Shown in pieces: positions 44,077-51,635 of a stretch of 64,000 nucleotides of DNA; within the stretch, counting starts at the first letter, position 1; the number at the start of each line of letters is the position of its first letter. The notes beneath the pieces were generated by a model. It was not told the origin of the DNA. It saw only the letters and a program-made list of their open reading frames with translations, and did no database searches. Both the position numbers and the translations under genes were made by a program. Source of the stretch: an uncultured Alphaproteobacteria bacterium (GTDB lineage: Bacteria > Pseudomonadota > Alphaproteobacteria > RF32 > CAG-239); contig CAJTJB010000004.1 of NCBI GenBank assembly GCA_910576955.1, forward strand, positions 62,001 through 126,000. The letters run 5' to 3'.

Positions 44077-45108
44077 ATGGAAAAAGATAAGGCGTTGGAC
44101 GCGGCGTTAAGCCAGATTGAGAGAGCATTCGGCAAGGGTTCGATTATGCGCTACGGGCAAGATACGAAAATTGATATTGAGGCGATTTCTACCGGTTCTT
44201 TGGGAACGGACATCGCGCTCGGTATCGGCGGGCTTCCCAAAGGGCGTATTGTCGAGATTTACGGACCGGAAAGCTCGGGTAAAACAACCATGGCGTTAAG
44301 CGTTATCGCGCAGGCGCAGAAAAAGGGCGGAACGTGTGCGTTTATTGATGCCGAGCACGCGCTTGACCCGTCGTATGCGAAAAAAATCGGGGTGGATATT
44401 AACAACCTTTTGATTTCGCAGCCGGATGCGGGCGAGCAGGCTCTCGAGATTGCCGATACGCTGGTGCGCTCGGGGGCAATTGATGTTCTCGTGGTTGACT
44501 CTGTGGCTGCGCTTGTTCCGAAGGCGGAGCTTGAGGGCGAAATGGGCGACTCGCATATGGGCTTGCAGGCGCGCTTGATGAGTCAGGCTTTGCGCAAGCT
44601 GACCTCGACGGTTTCGCGTTCAAACACGCTCATTATCTTTATTAACCAAATCCGTATGAAAATCGGCGTGATGTTCGGCAACCCCGAAACCACGACCGGC
44701 GGTAACGCGCTGAAGTTTTATGCCTCTATCCGTATGGATATCCGCCGTGTGGGCGCAATTAAAGACAAAGACGATGTTATCGGGTCGCAGACGCGCGTTA
44801 AAATTGTGAAAAATAAAGTTGCGCCGCCGTTCAAAACGATTGATTTTGACATTATGTACGGCGAGGGCATTTCCAAAGTCGGCGAGCTGATTGACCTCGG
44901 TGTGAAAGCGGGCATTGTTGAGAAAGCCGGCGCGTGGTTCTCCTATAACGGCGAAAAGCTGGGGCAGGGGCGCGAAAACGCCAAGCAGGTGTTGCGTGAC
45001 AATCCGGCGCTCGCAGATGAAATCGAACGCAAGATTAGAGCAGATGCGGGGCATTTAACTTCCGAACTTATCGGCGACGAAGAAACCGAGGATTCTATGG
45101 AGGATTAG
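44077..45108 (+). CDS. recA: Recombinase RecA
   Basis: Catalyses strand exchange in homologous recombination and triggers LexA self-cleavage. Walker A is GPESSGKT (63-70), Walker B lies in VLVVDSVAALVP, the DNA-binding loop L1 region is GEMGDSHMGLQARLMSQALRKL, and the NQIRMKIGVMFGNPETTTGG block contains L2. The C-terminus is acidic (GDEETEDSMED) as usual. The length of 343 aa is normal. The start follows AAGGGG. Regulation by LexA is indicated by the SOS box upstream. A strong hairpin without T run lies just after the stop. Confidence 0.98.
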   Translation: MEKDKALDAALSQIERAFGKGSIMRYGQDTKIDIEAISTGSLGTDIALGIGGLPKGRIVEIYGPESSGKTTMALSVIAQAQKKGGTCAFIDAEHALDPSYAKKIGVDINNLLISQPDAGEQALEIADTLVRSGAIDVLVVDSVAALVPKAELEGEMGDSHMGLQARLMSQALRKLTSTVSRSNTLIIFINQIRMKIGVMFGNPETTTGGNALKFYASIRMDIRRVGAIKDKDDVIGSQTRVKIVKNKVAPPFKTIDFDIMYGEGISKVGELIDLGVKAGIVEKAGAWFSYNGEKLGQGRENAKQVLRDNPALADEIERKIRADAGHLTSELIGDEETEDSMED

Positions 45109-45117
45109 AGCGGTTTC

Positions 45118-45175
45118 GCAGAGTTCCGAAAAATTCACGTAGGCTTTACTACGCTAAAATTTTTCGGACTCTGTG
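45118..45175 (+). repeat. Long hairpin palindrome 3' of recA
   Basis: GCAGAGTTCCGAAAAATT pairs with AAATTTTTCGGACTCTGTGC, with an inner CGTAG/CTACG hairpin. It is similar in role to family A but has a different sequence. It has no T run and may stabilise the mRNA end. Confidence 0.75.
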
Positions 45176-45486
45176 CCCCCATCTCTACTCCTCTCATATA
45201 ATCCTCGGTTTCACTACAACCACGCGAGCAGGTGGTTTGGAGCAGATGGAAGCCCCACTGCGGGGTAGTCGCGTACTCTTATGTACGCTCCAGCCCTTTG
45301 AGAGAAGGAGGTGTTTGCGGCTAGTTTTCCCTCCCCCCATGGCGGGGGAGGATAGGAGAGGGGGAGGAATAAAGGCGCTTGTTGTTTGAGATTGCCACGG
45401 TGGCGGTTGGGACGGTGCGTTTCGCAATAACGCGTAGATATATAGGGCAATTTGTAAAGGTGGAGAATTTGGCGCAGGGTAAAAAA
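45176..45486. repeat. Repeats (partial A, E and F) after recA
   Basis: A partial A element with centre GTACTCTTATGTACGC at 45240-45305, an E unit at 45325-45366, an F unit at 45388-45430. No gene is supported. Confidence 0.65.
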
Positions 45487-45521
45487 AATCCCTCGTGTTG
45501 GTGTTACACGGGGGATTTTTG
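45487..45521 (-). terminator. Bidirectional terminator
   Basis: AAATCCCTCGTGT / ACACGGGGGATTT stem (one wobble) with TGGTGTT loop; A8 on the left and T5 on the right. It ends the minus-strand gene at 45544. Confidence 0.85.
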
Positions 45522-45543
45522 AAAGCAGCGGACAGGGGCGGGA

Positions 45544-45975
45544 CTAATCTCGGGGAGAGCTCGGAAAAATGCCGATAATGTGGCATATTACCTGTAATAA
45601 AAGCATTTTTATGCTGATTAGGAAAATGTGCAGCCACGTATTTGTTGCAAAACTTTCCTTTAATGCTTCCTCTATCGGATAAGAGAGTAATGTCCAGACG
45701 CTGCCTATCAGCAGGAAAATTCCTAAAATGCCGATGTGAATGACGGCTTTTTTCTCGTCTGCGTTTCGTTCTGCCCGAATGCTGAACAGATAGCTGTTGA
45801 TTGAGCACGCGGGAGCAAGCAAAATTATCACGCCGGTTTCATACCATCCGACAGCATATGCTATGCGGAACAAGATAATAGCGCTGATTGCGCACAGGCA
45901 ATATTGGAAAAAATGCCTGCGGAAAATGTTGTTTGTTTCCGTGTCGGGGGATGTTTCTTTTTGATTGTCCATCAT
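45544..45975 (-). CDS. Small integral membrane protein, 143 aa, unknown function
   Basis: Not recognised. A charged N-terminus (DNQKETSPDTETNNIFRRH) precedes four hydrophobic segments at about residues 25-42, 45-65, 80-102 and 115-137. No catalytic motif is visible; one Cys lies in each of segments 1, 2 and 4. No Shine-Dalgarno is visible upstream of the ATG pair. Like the protein at 3372-3878 it is a lone gene with a strong terminator and a charged N-terminal tail before four membrane helices, so both may belong to one loosely conserved group, which I cannot show from sequence identity. Confidence 0.55.
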   Translation of the reverse strand: MMDNQKETSPDTETNNIFRRHFFQYCLCAISAIILFRIAYAVGWYETGVIILLAPACSINSYLFSIRAERNADEKKAVIHIGILGIFLLIGSVWTLLSYPIEEALKESFATNTWLHIFLISIKMLLLQVICHIIGIFPSSPRD

Positions 45976-46220
45976 AATATGCGTTTAAGTTATAATAATT
46001 ATTTTCTACGGCAAGCATAGGGGGCGAGGCGCTTTTTGTCAAGTACTTTCGCTATGTGCGGGAGGATATGGATTCAATGTTTTCACCCCCACCCGTCCTC
46101 CCCCCTCGAGGGGGAGGTGGTTTGGAGTTGGAGATCCCTTGAGTGGCAGCGCCACCTGCAACGATTCGAGGGATGACGCCAACTTGTGGGGATAACAAAA
46201 GGGGATGGGCCGGTTTGTGG
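45976..46220. repeat. Repeats (E and B) before argS 3' end
   Basis: An E unit CACCCCCACCCGTCCTCCCC at about 46084-46120 and a B unit at 46131-46198. Confidence 0.7.
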
Positions 46221-48038
46221 TTACATCTTTTCGGGGGCTTTGAAGCCGAGGAGGGTGATGTTTATCTCCAATACTCTTAATGCCAGTGTGATGAGGGCGA
46301 CGAGTGAACGCAAGATGGTTTCGTCTTCTTCTGCCAAAATCTTTTTATCGTGATAGAACACATTGAATTTATTGGCTATTTCATAGATGTATGAACACAG
46401 AATTGACGGCGCGTCCTTTTTCACAGCCTCGTGGACAGTATGCGAGAAACGGGTCAGCGTTAGAGCCAGCTCGCGCCCGGAATCACAACTGAAGGCGGTG
46501 AAAGGGGATTGCCCTTGGAGGGGAAGATTGCCACGGCTTGTGTTGCAAAATTTTCCTCCTGCTGTGCTAAACAGCGCGGGTTTGTTTGCAGCGAGTTTGG
46601 CAAGGATTGATTTGATACGTACCATCGTGTAGAGGATGTACGGACCGGTGTTGCCCTCAAACGAGGCGAATTTGTCGATGTCAAAAATATAATTGCTCTC
46701 GCACGGGTTCATTAAATCGCCGTATTTAATCGCCGCCAAACCGATGGTTTGTTTGAGCGTTTGCAGCTCGTCGGCGGGGATGCTTTCTTCGCCTTTAATC
46801 ATTACTTTTTCTTCCACCGTGTCTAACAGCTCGGAGAGTTTCATTGTACCGCCGGCGCGGGTTTTGAACGGTTTGCCGTCTTTGCCGTTGACCGTGCCGA
46901 AGCCGATGAACGACAGCTCGGTTTCCGGTCTGGTCACGCCGGTTTTCTTTGCGCAGCGGAATACGCGCTCAAAGTGCAGCACTTGGCGTTTATCCACCAC
47001 ATACATCACACGGTCGGGGTGGAATTTTTCTTCACGCTCAACCAATGTGGCGAGGTCGGTGGTTTCATATATTGCGCTGCCGTCAGACTTTAAGATGATG
47101 CACGGCGGAATCGGCGCGTTATCGGTTTCTTCTTTGACATCTACGACCAATGCGCCCTCGGACTCATAGGCAAAACCCTTGTCTTTCATCATCTGCACCA
47201 TTGCGGGGATGTAGGGTTCGGCGTCGCTTTCGCCCTGCCAGAGGTCAAAATCCACATCCAAGCGGCTGTAGTTGCGTTTGAGGTCTTGCAGCGAAACCGC
47301 CATAATATGCTGCCATAAAGCGCGGTAGCCGCGGCGTCCGGCTTGCAAATCTTTGGTGGCGGCGCGGGCGGCGGTCAGATATTCTTCGTCTTCTTTGGAT
47401 TTGGCGGAGGCAAACGGGTAAATCTCTTCCAAATCTTTTAAGCTGAACGGCGCGTCTTTCGGATATTCGCCGGCGTAGCTTTCGTCAAAATACGGCAAAT
47501 CGGGTTGGCGGCAGGAGAGCTCGTGAATTATCAAGCCCATCTGCAAGCCGAAATCGCCCAAGTGCGCATCGGCAATCACCTTGTTGCCGGCAAAGCGGTT
47601 CATTCTTTTCAGCGCCTCGCCGATGACGGCAGAGCGCAGGTGTCCGACGTGCAGGGGTTTGGCAACGTTTGGTCCGCCGTAGTCAATCACCACCGTTTTC
47701 GGGTTTTCGAGCTTGGCAAAACCGCAATTTTCAGCCGCAGCCATCTCGCTCATATAGCGGGAGATAAACGCGTCTTTAACCTTGATGTTGATAAAGCCGG
47801 GGACAACAACGTTCACCTCGTCCAAGATGTCGTTTGCGGGGATGTTTTGCAGCACATCGTTGGCAATCATCAGCGGTGCTTTGCGATATTGTTTGGCGGC
47901 AGACATCGCGCCGTTGACCTGAAACTGGCACAAATCCGGACGGGCGGAAACGACCACGCGTCCCAAATCAGCGTCATAGCCTGCGTTTTTAAAGCTTTCG
48001 GTGAAGATTTTGTTTAATGTTTCGATGATGGTTTGCAC
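46221..48038 (-). CDS. argS: Arginyl-tRNA synthetase
   Basis: Charges tRNA-Arg. The class I HIGH motif is HVGH (130-133) in GPNVAKPLHVGHLRSAVIGEAL. As in many ArgRS the KMSK motif is degenerate, with GTMKLSELLD in its place. The C-terminal DALR domain (HTVHEAVKKDAPSILCSYIYEIANKFN) binds the anticodon, and the N-terminal additional domain is present. The start is GTG 48038 behind GGGAG; a longer frame upstream is not supported. The length is 605 aa. Residues about 481-521, just before the DALR helices, form a low-complexity stretch (GGKFCNTSRGNLPLQGQSPF) whose DNA contains GAAGATTGCCACGG and CCCTTGGAGGGGAAG, like the intergenic repeats, so a palindromic element may have inserted in frame. Confidence 0.95.
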   Translation of the reverse strand: MQTIIETLNKIFTESFKNAGYDADLGRVVVSARPDLCQFQVNGAMSAAKQYRKAPLMIANDVLQNIPANDILDEVNVVVPGFINIKVKDAFISRYMSEMAAAENCGFAKLENPKTVVIDYGGPNVAKPLHVGHLRSAVIGEALKRMNRFAGNKVIADAHLGDFGLQMGLIIHELSCRQPDLPYFDESYAGEYPKDAPFSLKDLEEIYPFASAKSKEDEEYLTAARAATKDLQAGRRGYRALWQHIMAVSLQDLKRNYSRLDVDFDLWQGESDAEPYIPAMVQMMKDKGFAYESEGALVVDVKEETDNAPIPPCIILKSDGSAIYETTDLATLVEREEKFHPDRVMYVVDKRQVLHFERVFRCAKKTGVTRPETELSFIGFGTVNGKDGKPFKTRAGGTMKLSELLDTVEEKVMIKGEESIPADELQTLKQTIGLAAIKYGDLMNPCESNYIFDIDKFASFEGNTGPYILYTMVRIKSILAKLAANKPALFSTAGGKFCNTSRGNLPLQGQSPFTAFSCDSGRELALTLTRFSHTVHEAVKKDAPSILCSYIYEIANKFNVFYHDKKILAEEDETILRSLVALITLALRVLEINITLLGFKAPEKM

Positions 48039-48072
48039 TTTGGTTCTCCCGTTTATCAATAAATTACGGGGG

Positions 48073-48101
48073 AGGGTAGCGGGTTTTGCGGGGATTGTCA
48101 A
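48073..48101 (-). promoter_or_regulatory. Probable argS promoter
   Basis: On the minus strand TTGACA (48101-48096), 17 base spacer, TACCCT (48078-48073). Confidence 0.55.
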
Positions 48102-48148
48102 GGGGGAAAATTGTAACAAAATTTTCATATCTTTTAGGTGGAATTTGC

Positions 48149-48177
48149 TTGCGGACGGGGGAGAATGGTGGTATAAT
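48149..48177 (+). promoter_or_regulatory. Promoter of the gene at 48224
   Basis: TTGCGG (48149-48154), 17 base spacer, TATAAT (48172-48177); TGCTTGCG context. A 16-codon frame (ATG 48189, behind no clear ribosome site) overlaps the real start. Confidence 0.6.
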
Positions 48178-48223
48178 CAGGGTATATTATGACGGAGGGG
48201 GCGTTGAAAGACGCTTTAAGGTT

Positions 48224-49720
48224 ATGGCAAAAAATGTGAAAAAGGCTGTTACGATGCCGAAAGTCAGTAAGGATACGGTTGAGGAGATGCAGGGCTTGCG
48301 GCTGCAGGAACTGGAGCACGATGTGTCGGTTAAAACACGTACTGATTTTGAAAGCGATGAGGCGTATAAAGACTATTTGCTGCAAAGCTATGAAACGCTG
48401 CGTCAAAAGGAATACGGCTATGTGGTACGTAATGAGGCGATGAAAGTTTATAATCTGGCGTGCGACGGAACAAAAGCAACAGGATGCCGCGATAACCTGC
48501 TTGCTTGGGACGGCTATAAAAAATATATTCGTGCAGCCAAAACGCCGGAAGAAAGAGCCAGACGCCAAAAACAAGTGGATGATTGTGCGATGGGCAGAAC
48601 TGCAGCATTGGGCGGAATATGCTTTACCGGTAAGTCCAGAGCGGTGAACCCCACGGCTAAATTGCATTGCTGCGCGATTTCGGCAAATTCGGTTATGGCG
48701 CAAATTAGCGGTGAGATGGGCTATGACGGGCAGGATAATCTGATTGTGGCTAAACAGCGTAAGAATGGTCGTAATAACATTGTGGTTGCGAGTGCGTTAA
48801 ACAAAACTGACAGCATTCCTCCGCAATACAGGCTTGATATTGATGTTGTTTCCAGAAGGCCTTTAGGAAAGGCTAAGCCTAAAGATACAACTTTAAGTGC
48901 CCTTGTTAAAAGTGGCGAATTAAAAGTTGGCGATTCATTTGCTATGGCGCCGCGGAATCCTAATTCGGAAACCACCGGACACGCTATGGTGTTGGTGGAT
49001 GTGGTTAAAAATGATAAGGGTGAGGTGATTTCTTATACAATTCAGGGAAATAACAGCCACGAGCTTATCTCAATTGACCCTAATAAACCCAACAAGCGTG
49101 GTTCGAGTAAAGTTATAGCCGGTGTGCAGGCTTATGATTTTTTCAGCGATAAAATAAAAGATGAACGGGAGCAGCTGAACACTCTTTCAGTTGCGGAGAT
49201 TGAGGCACGGGTGGTTGAGCAACGTGGCAAAACCGAGCAGGTGGTTGCTGATTTGGCGAAAACCGAGCAGTATAATGCGGCGAAAGGGTATAATTCGGGG
49301 ATTATTTCAACTTATCTGGCAGAATTGAATAAAAAAAGGGAAGAGGTGGCACAATGGAATAAGCCTGATGAAATGTTTGGCAAAAGAACGCACATTGTGG
49401 AACCGGAAATAATTATGGAAGCACCTAAACCAGACAGGGAGACACTGCGTGATAGAGAAACTCTACGCAGCGAGATGTCTTCGACTGCTGCAGCTATGGT
49501 TGGAAAGCAGCAGGAAAGTGGGCAGGCGGAAAAGAATAAAGCGGATGAAAAGGCTGAATTGGCAGCGTCTTTGAAAAACGCCGGTATTGTGATTGACCCG
49601 CAAGAATTAGCCGAGCAATACAAACAGGGGGAAAATGTGTTTATCAAACAGCGTGGTAAAGACCAGAAGAAGGTGTTTAATCCGTTATTACAGAAAGTGG
49701 TCGATAGCGTCAGCCGCTAG
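48224..49720 (+). CDS. Putative papain-like (Cys-His-Asn) protein with C-terminal coiled coil, 498 aa
   Basis: Not a family I can name. Residues about 145-280 look like a small cysteine peptidase or amidase: LHCCAISANSVMAQ offers the Cys nucleophile at the start of a helix (C149 or C150), GHAMVLVDVVKND has a His on a beta strand (H253), and YTIQGNNSHE gives an Asn (N276/N277). Spacing and order (Cys, His, Asn) fit papain-like or CHAP/NlpC-type folds, but no family signature is complete. The N-terminal 140 residues are helical with several Cys (ACDGTKATGC, CAMGRTAALGGIC). The last 180 residues are charged and helical (EQVVADLAKTEQYNAAKG, KKREEVAQWNKPDEMF, DRETLRDRETLRSEM). There is no signal peptide. 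ATG 48224 follows AAGG closely. An effector-like or cell-wall role is inferred. Confidence 0.6.
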   Translation: MAKNVKKAVTMPKVSKDTVEEMQGLRLQELEHDVSVKTRTDFESDEAYKDYLLQSYETLRQKEYGYVVRNEAMKVYNLACDGTKATGCRDNLLAWDGYKKYIRAAKTPEERARRQKQVDDCAMGRTAALGGICFTGKSRAVNPTAKLHCCAISANSVMAQISGEMGYDGQDNLIVAKQRKNGRNNIVVASALNKTDSIPPQYRLDIDVVSRRPLGKAKPKDTTLSALVKSGELKVGDSFAMAPRNPNSETTGHAMVLVDVVKNDKGEVISYTIQGNNSHELISIDPNKPNKRGSSKVIAGVQAYDFFSDKIKDEREQLNTLSVAEIEARVVEQRGKTEQVVADLAKTEQYNAAKGYNSGIISTYLAELNKKREEVAQWNKPDEMFGKRTHIVEPEIIMEAPKPDRETLRDRETLRSEMSSTAAAMVGKQQESGQAEKNKADEKAELAASLKNAGIVIDPQELAEQYKQGENVFIKQRGKDQKKVFNPLLQKVVDSVSR

Positions 49721-50054
49721 TTTTGCCGCCGGGGCGTGTTTGCGGATTGGTGAAAGTGCGCTTTTTTATGAGCGTGCTTTCTTTTTTGTGGTTGTAGCAC
49801 AGGAAAATGTTGAATCATTGTTTTTCCTTTTCACTCCAAGAGGGTGGTCTTTTTTGGGGGGAGATTGCCACGTCGGCTGCGCCTCCTCGCAATGACTCGC
49901 GGAAAAAAAAGGGGGGCTTTTTGCAATGACTTGCGGGGGAGGGGCAGCCTCCTCGCAATGACTCGCGGAAAAAAAGGGGGGAAACGGATGGAGAGTTTTC
50001 ACCCTCACCCAGCCTCCCCCCTCAAGGGGGAGGAGGTTTGGGATGGAGTTTATT
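49721..50054. repeat. Repeats (F and E) between two convergent genes
   Basis: F units at 49858-49895 and 49920-49977 (GATTGCCACGTCGGC..CCTCGCAATGACTCGCGG), an E unit at 50000-50035. No terminator hairpin with T run is obvious. Confidence 0.65.
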
Positions 50055-51386
50055 TTACAGCAATGGTGACCAGGCGGGGTCGGAGCCGTCGCCGGGGGTT
50101 AATACCAAGCGTTCGTTTTGTCCGGTGATGTCTACCGAATAGAGCTGTACCGGAGCATTGGTTGTCGCTGTGCCGCGGTTTTGGCGGTAAAACATCAGCA
50201 CGCGTCCGTTCGGCGACCAGGTCGGTCCCTCTACCAAAAAGCCGTTTGCTAAAATGCGCTCGCCGGTGCCGTCGGGGTACATCACGCCGATTTGGAACTG
50301 CCCGCCCTGCATTCTCGTGAACGCAATGTAATCTCCGCGGGGCGACCATACCGGCGTGGCATAGCGCGCGCCCTGTTTGAAACTTATACGCTCCACATTT
50401 GAGCCGTCCCTATCCATCACATACAGCTGCTGGTTGCCTCCGCGGTCGGAATTAAAGACAATCTTTGAACCATCCGGCGAATAAGAGGGCGACGTGTCAA
50501 TGCTCGGACCGGAGGTCAATTTTTTGCTCTGGCGGGTTGCTAAATCCATCTCGTAAATGTCGGTCACGCCGTTTTTCGCATAGCTCATCAGCACGGATTT
50601 GCTATCCGGCGAGAACGCGGGCGCAAATGTCATTCCGGGGAAGTTGCCCAACAGCTCGGTGCGCTGGGTGCGGAGATTGTACATATAAACCCGCGGCTTA
50701 TTGTTAATAAACGACAGATATGCGATATATTGCATATCAGGCGAGAAACGCGGGGTCAGCACGAGATTGGCGCCGCTCGTTAAAAACTGGTGACCGTCGC
50801 CGTCTTGATCCATCAAAGCCAAGCGTTTGACGCGCTTGCTCGATGGACCGGATTCGGAAATATACGCAATCACGGTGTTGAAATAGCCTTTATCGCCGGT
50901 CAGACGTTCGTATATCGCGTCGGCCATCGAATGCGCCATTCTGCGCCAGTTGTTTTTATCGGCGGTGTAAACCTCAAACATCAGTTCTTTTTGGCTGATG
51001 ATATCCCAGAGTTTGAACCGGAGGCGCAGTTCCTGCCCGTTTTCCTCCATAATTGCCGATTGGACAAGCACTTGAGCGTTGATAACGCGCCAGTCGCCGA
51101 AAATCGGCTGTTCGTCAAGGCTTGTAAACTTTTGGATATAGCTGCGCTCGTTAATGATGCGGAACAGACCGCTTCTTTCCAAATCCGCCAGAACGACATC
51201 GCGCACTTTGTCAGCGTACGAAAAGCCGAAAAACGCGCCGAGGCCGTTATTATCAGAAATAATTTTCGGGAAAGCGACCGGAATCGGCGCTTGCGTGGCG
51301 CCGCTGATGCTGATGTTTAACTGCGCTTTGGCGGGCGCAGACAGCGCGAGCAGGGCGCAAAAAAGGAGAGATAAAAATTTTTTCAT
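50055..51386 (-). CDS. tolB: Tol-Pal system protein TolB
   Basis: A periplasmic protein linking Pal in the outer membrane to the TolQRA complex, needed for outer-membrane constriction in division. Residues 1-21 form a signal peptide ending APAKA. The N-terminal domain (LNISISGATQAPIPVAFP...LFRIINERSYIQ) is followed by a six-bladed beta propeller with the repeated pattern PxxSPDGxxIxFxSxxxGxxxLYxMD. The length of 443 aa is normal. The other tol genes and pal are not adjacent in the window, which is unusual because tolB normally lies between tolA and pal. Its downstream side is repeat DNA. Confidence 0.95.
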   Translation of the reverse strand: MKKFLSLLFCALLALSAPAKAQLNISISGATQAPIPVAFPKIISDNNGLGAFFGFSYADKVRDVVLADLERSGLFRIINERSYIQKFTSLDEQPIFGDWRVINAQVLVQSAIMEENGQELRLRFKLWDIISQKELMFEVYTADKNNWRRMAHSMADAIYERLTGDKGYFNTVIAYISESGPSSKRVKRLALMDQDGDGHQFLTSGANLVLTPRFSPDMQYIAYLSFINNKPRVYMYNLRTQRTELLGNFPGMTFAPAFSPDSKSVLMSYAKNGVTDIYEMDLATRQSKKLTSGPSIDTSPSYSPDGSKIVFNSDRGGNQQLYVMDRDGSNVERISFKQGARYATPVWSPRGDYIAFTRMQGGQFQIGVMYPDGTGERILANGFLVEGPTWSPNGRVLMFYRQNRGTATTNAPVQLYSVDITGQNERLVLTPGDGSDPAWSPLL

Positions 51387-51635
51387 GGGTTGTGACCTTT
51401 TTACCTTGTGGTTATACTTGCGGTTATAATATGGCTGCCGTGACAGTTTGTAAACCTAAAAATAAGTTATATAAACACCCAACTTGTTGGGGTGGCAGCG
51501 GCACGGGCAACGATTTTGGCTGCGGTACCCGACTTGTCGGGGTTTACTTTGGCTGCGGCTGGAAGAGGGGCGGGAGGATATTGCCACGGCGACGTGGTCG
51601 CCTCGCAATGACGCGCGAAAGGAAAATGGGGATGT
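51387..51635. repeat. Families C and F upstream of tolB
   Basis: A C composite (GTGGCAGCGGCACGGGCAAC, then CCCGACTTGTCGGGG) at 51480-51565, matching 36176-36265, and an F unit at 51578-51615. Confidence 0.7.

Noticed and set aside
48086..48223. 46-residue extension of the gene at 48224
   Set aside because: The promoter -10 box lies inside it at 48172-48177, so it cannot be translated from that transcript.
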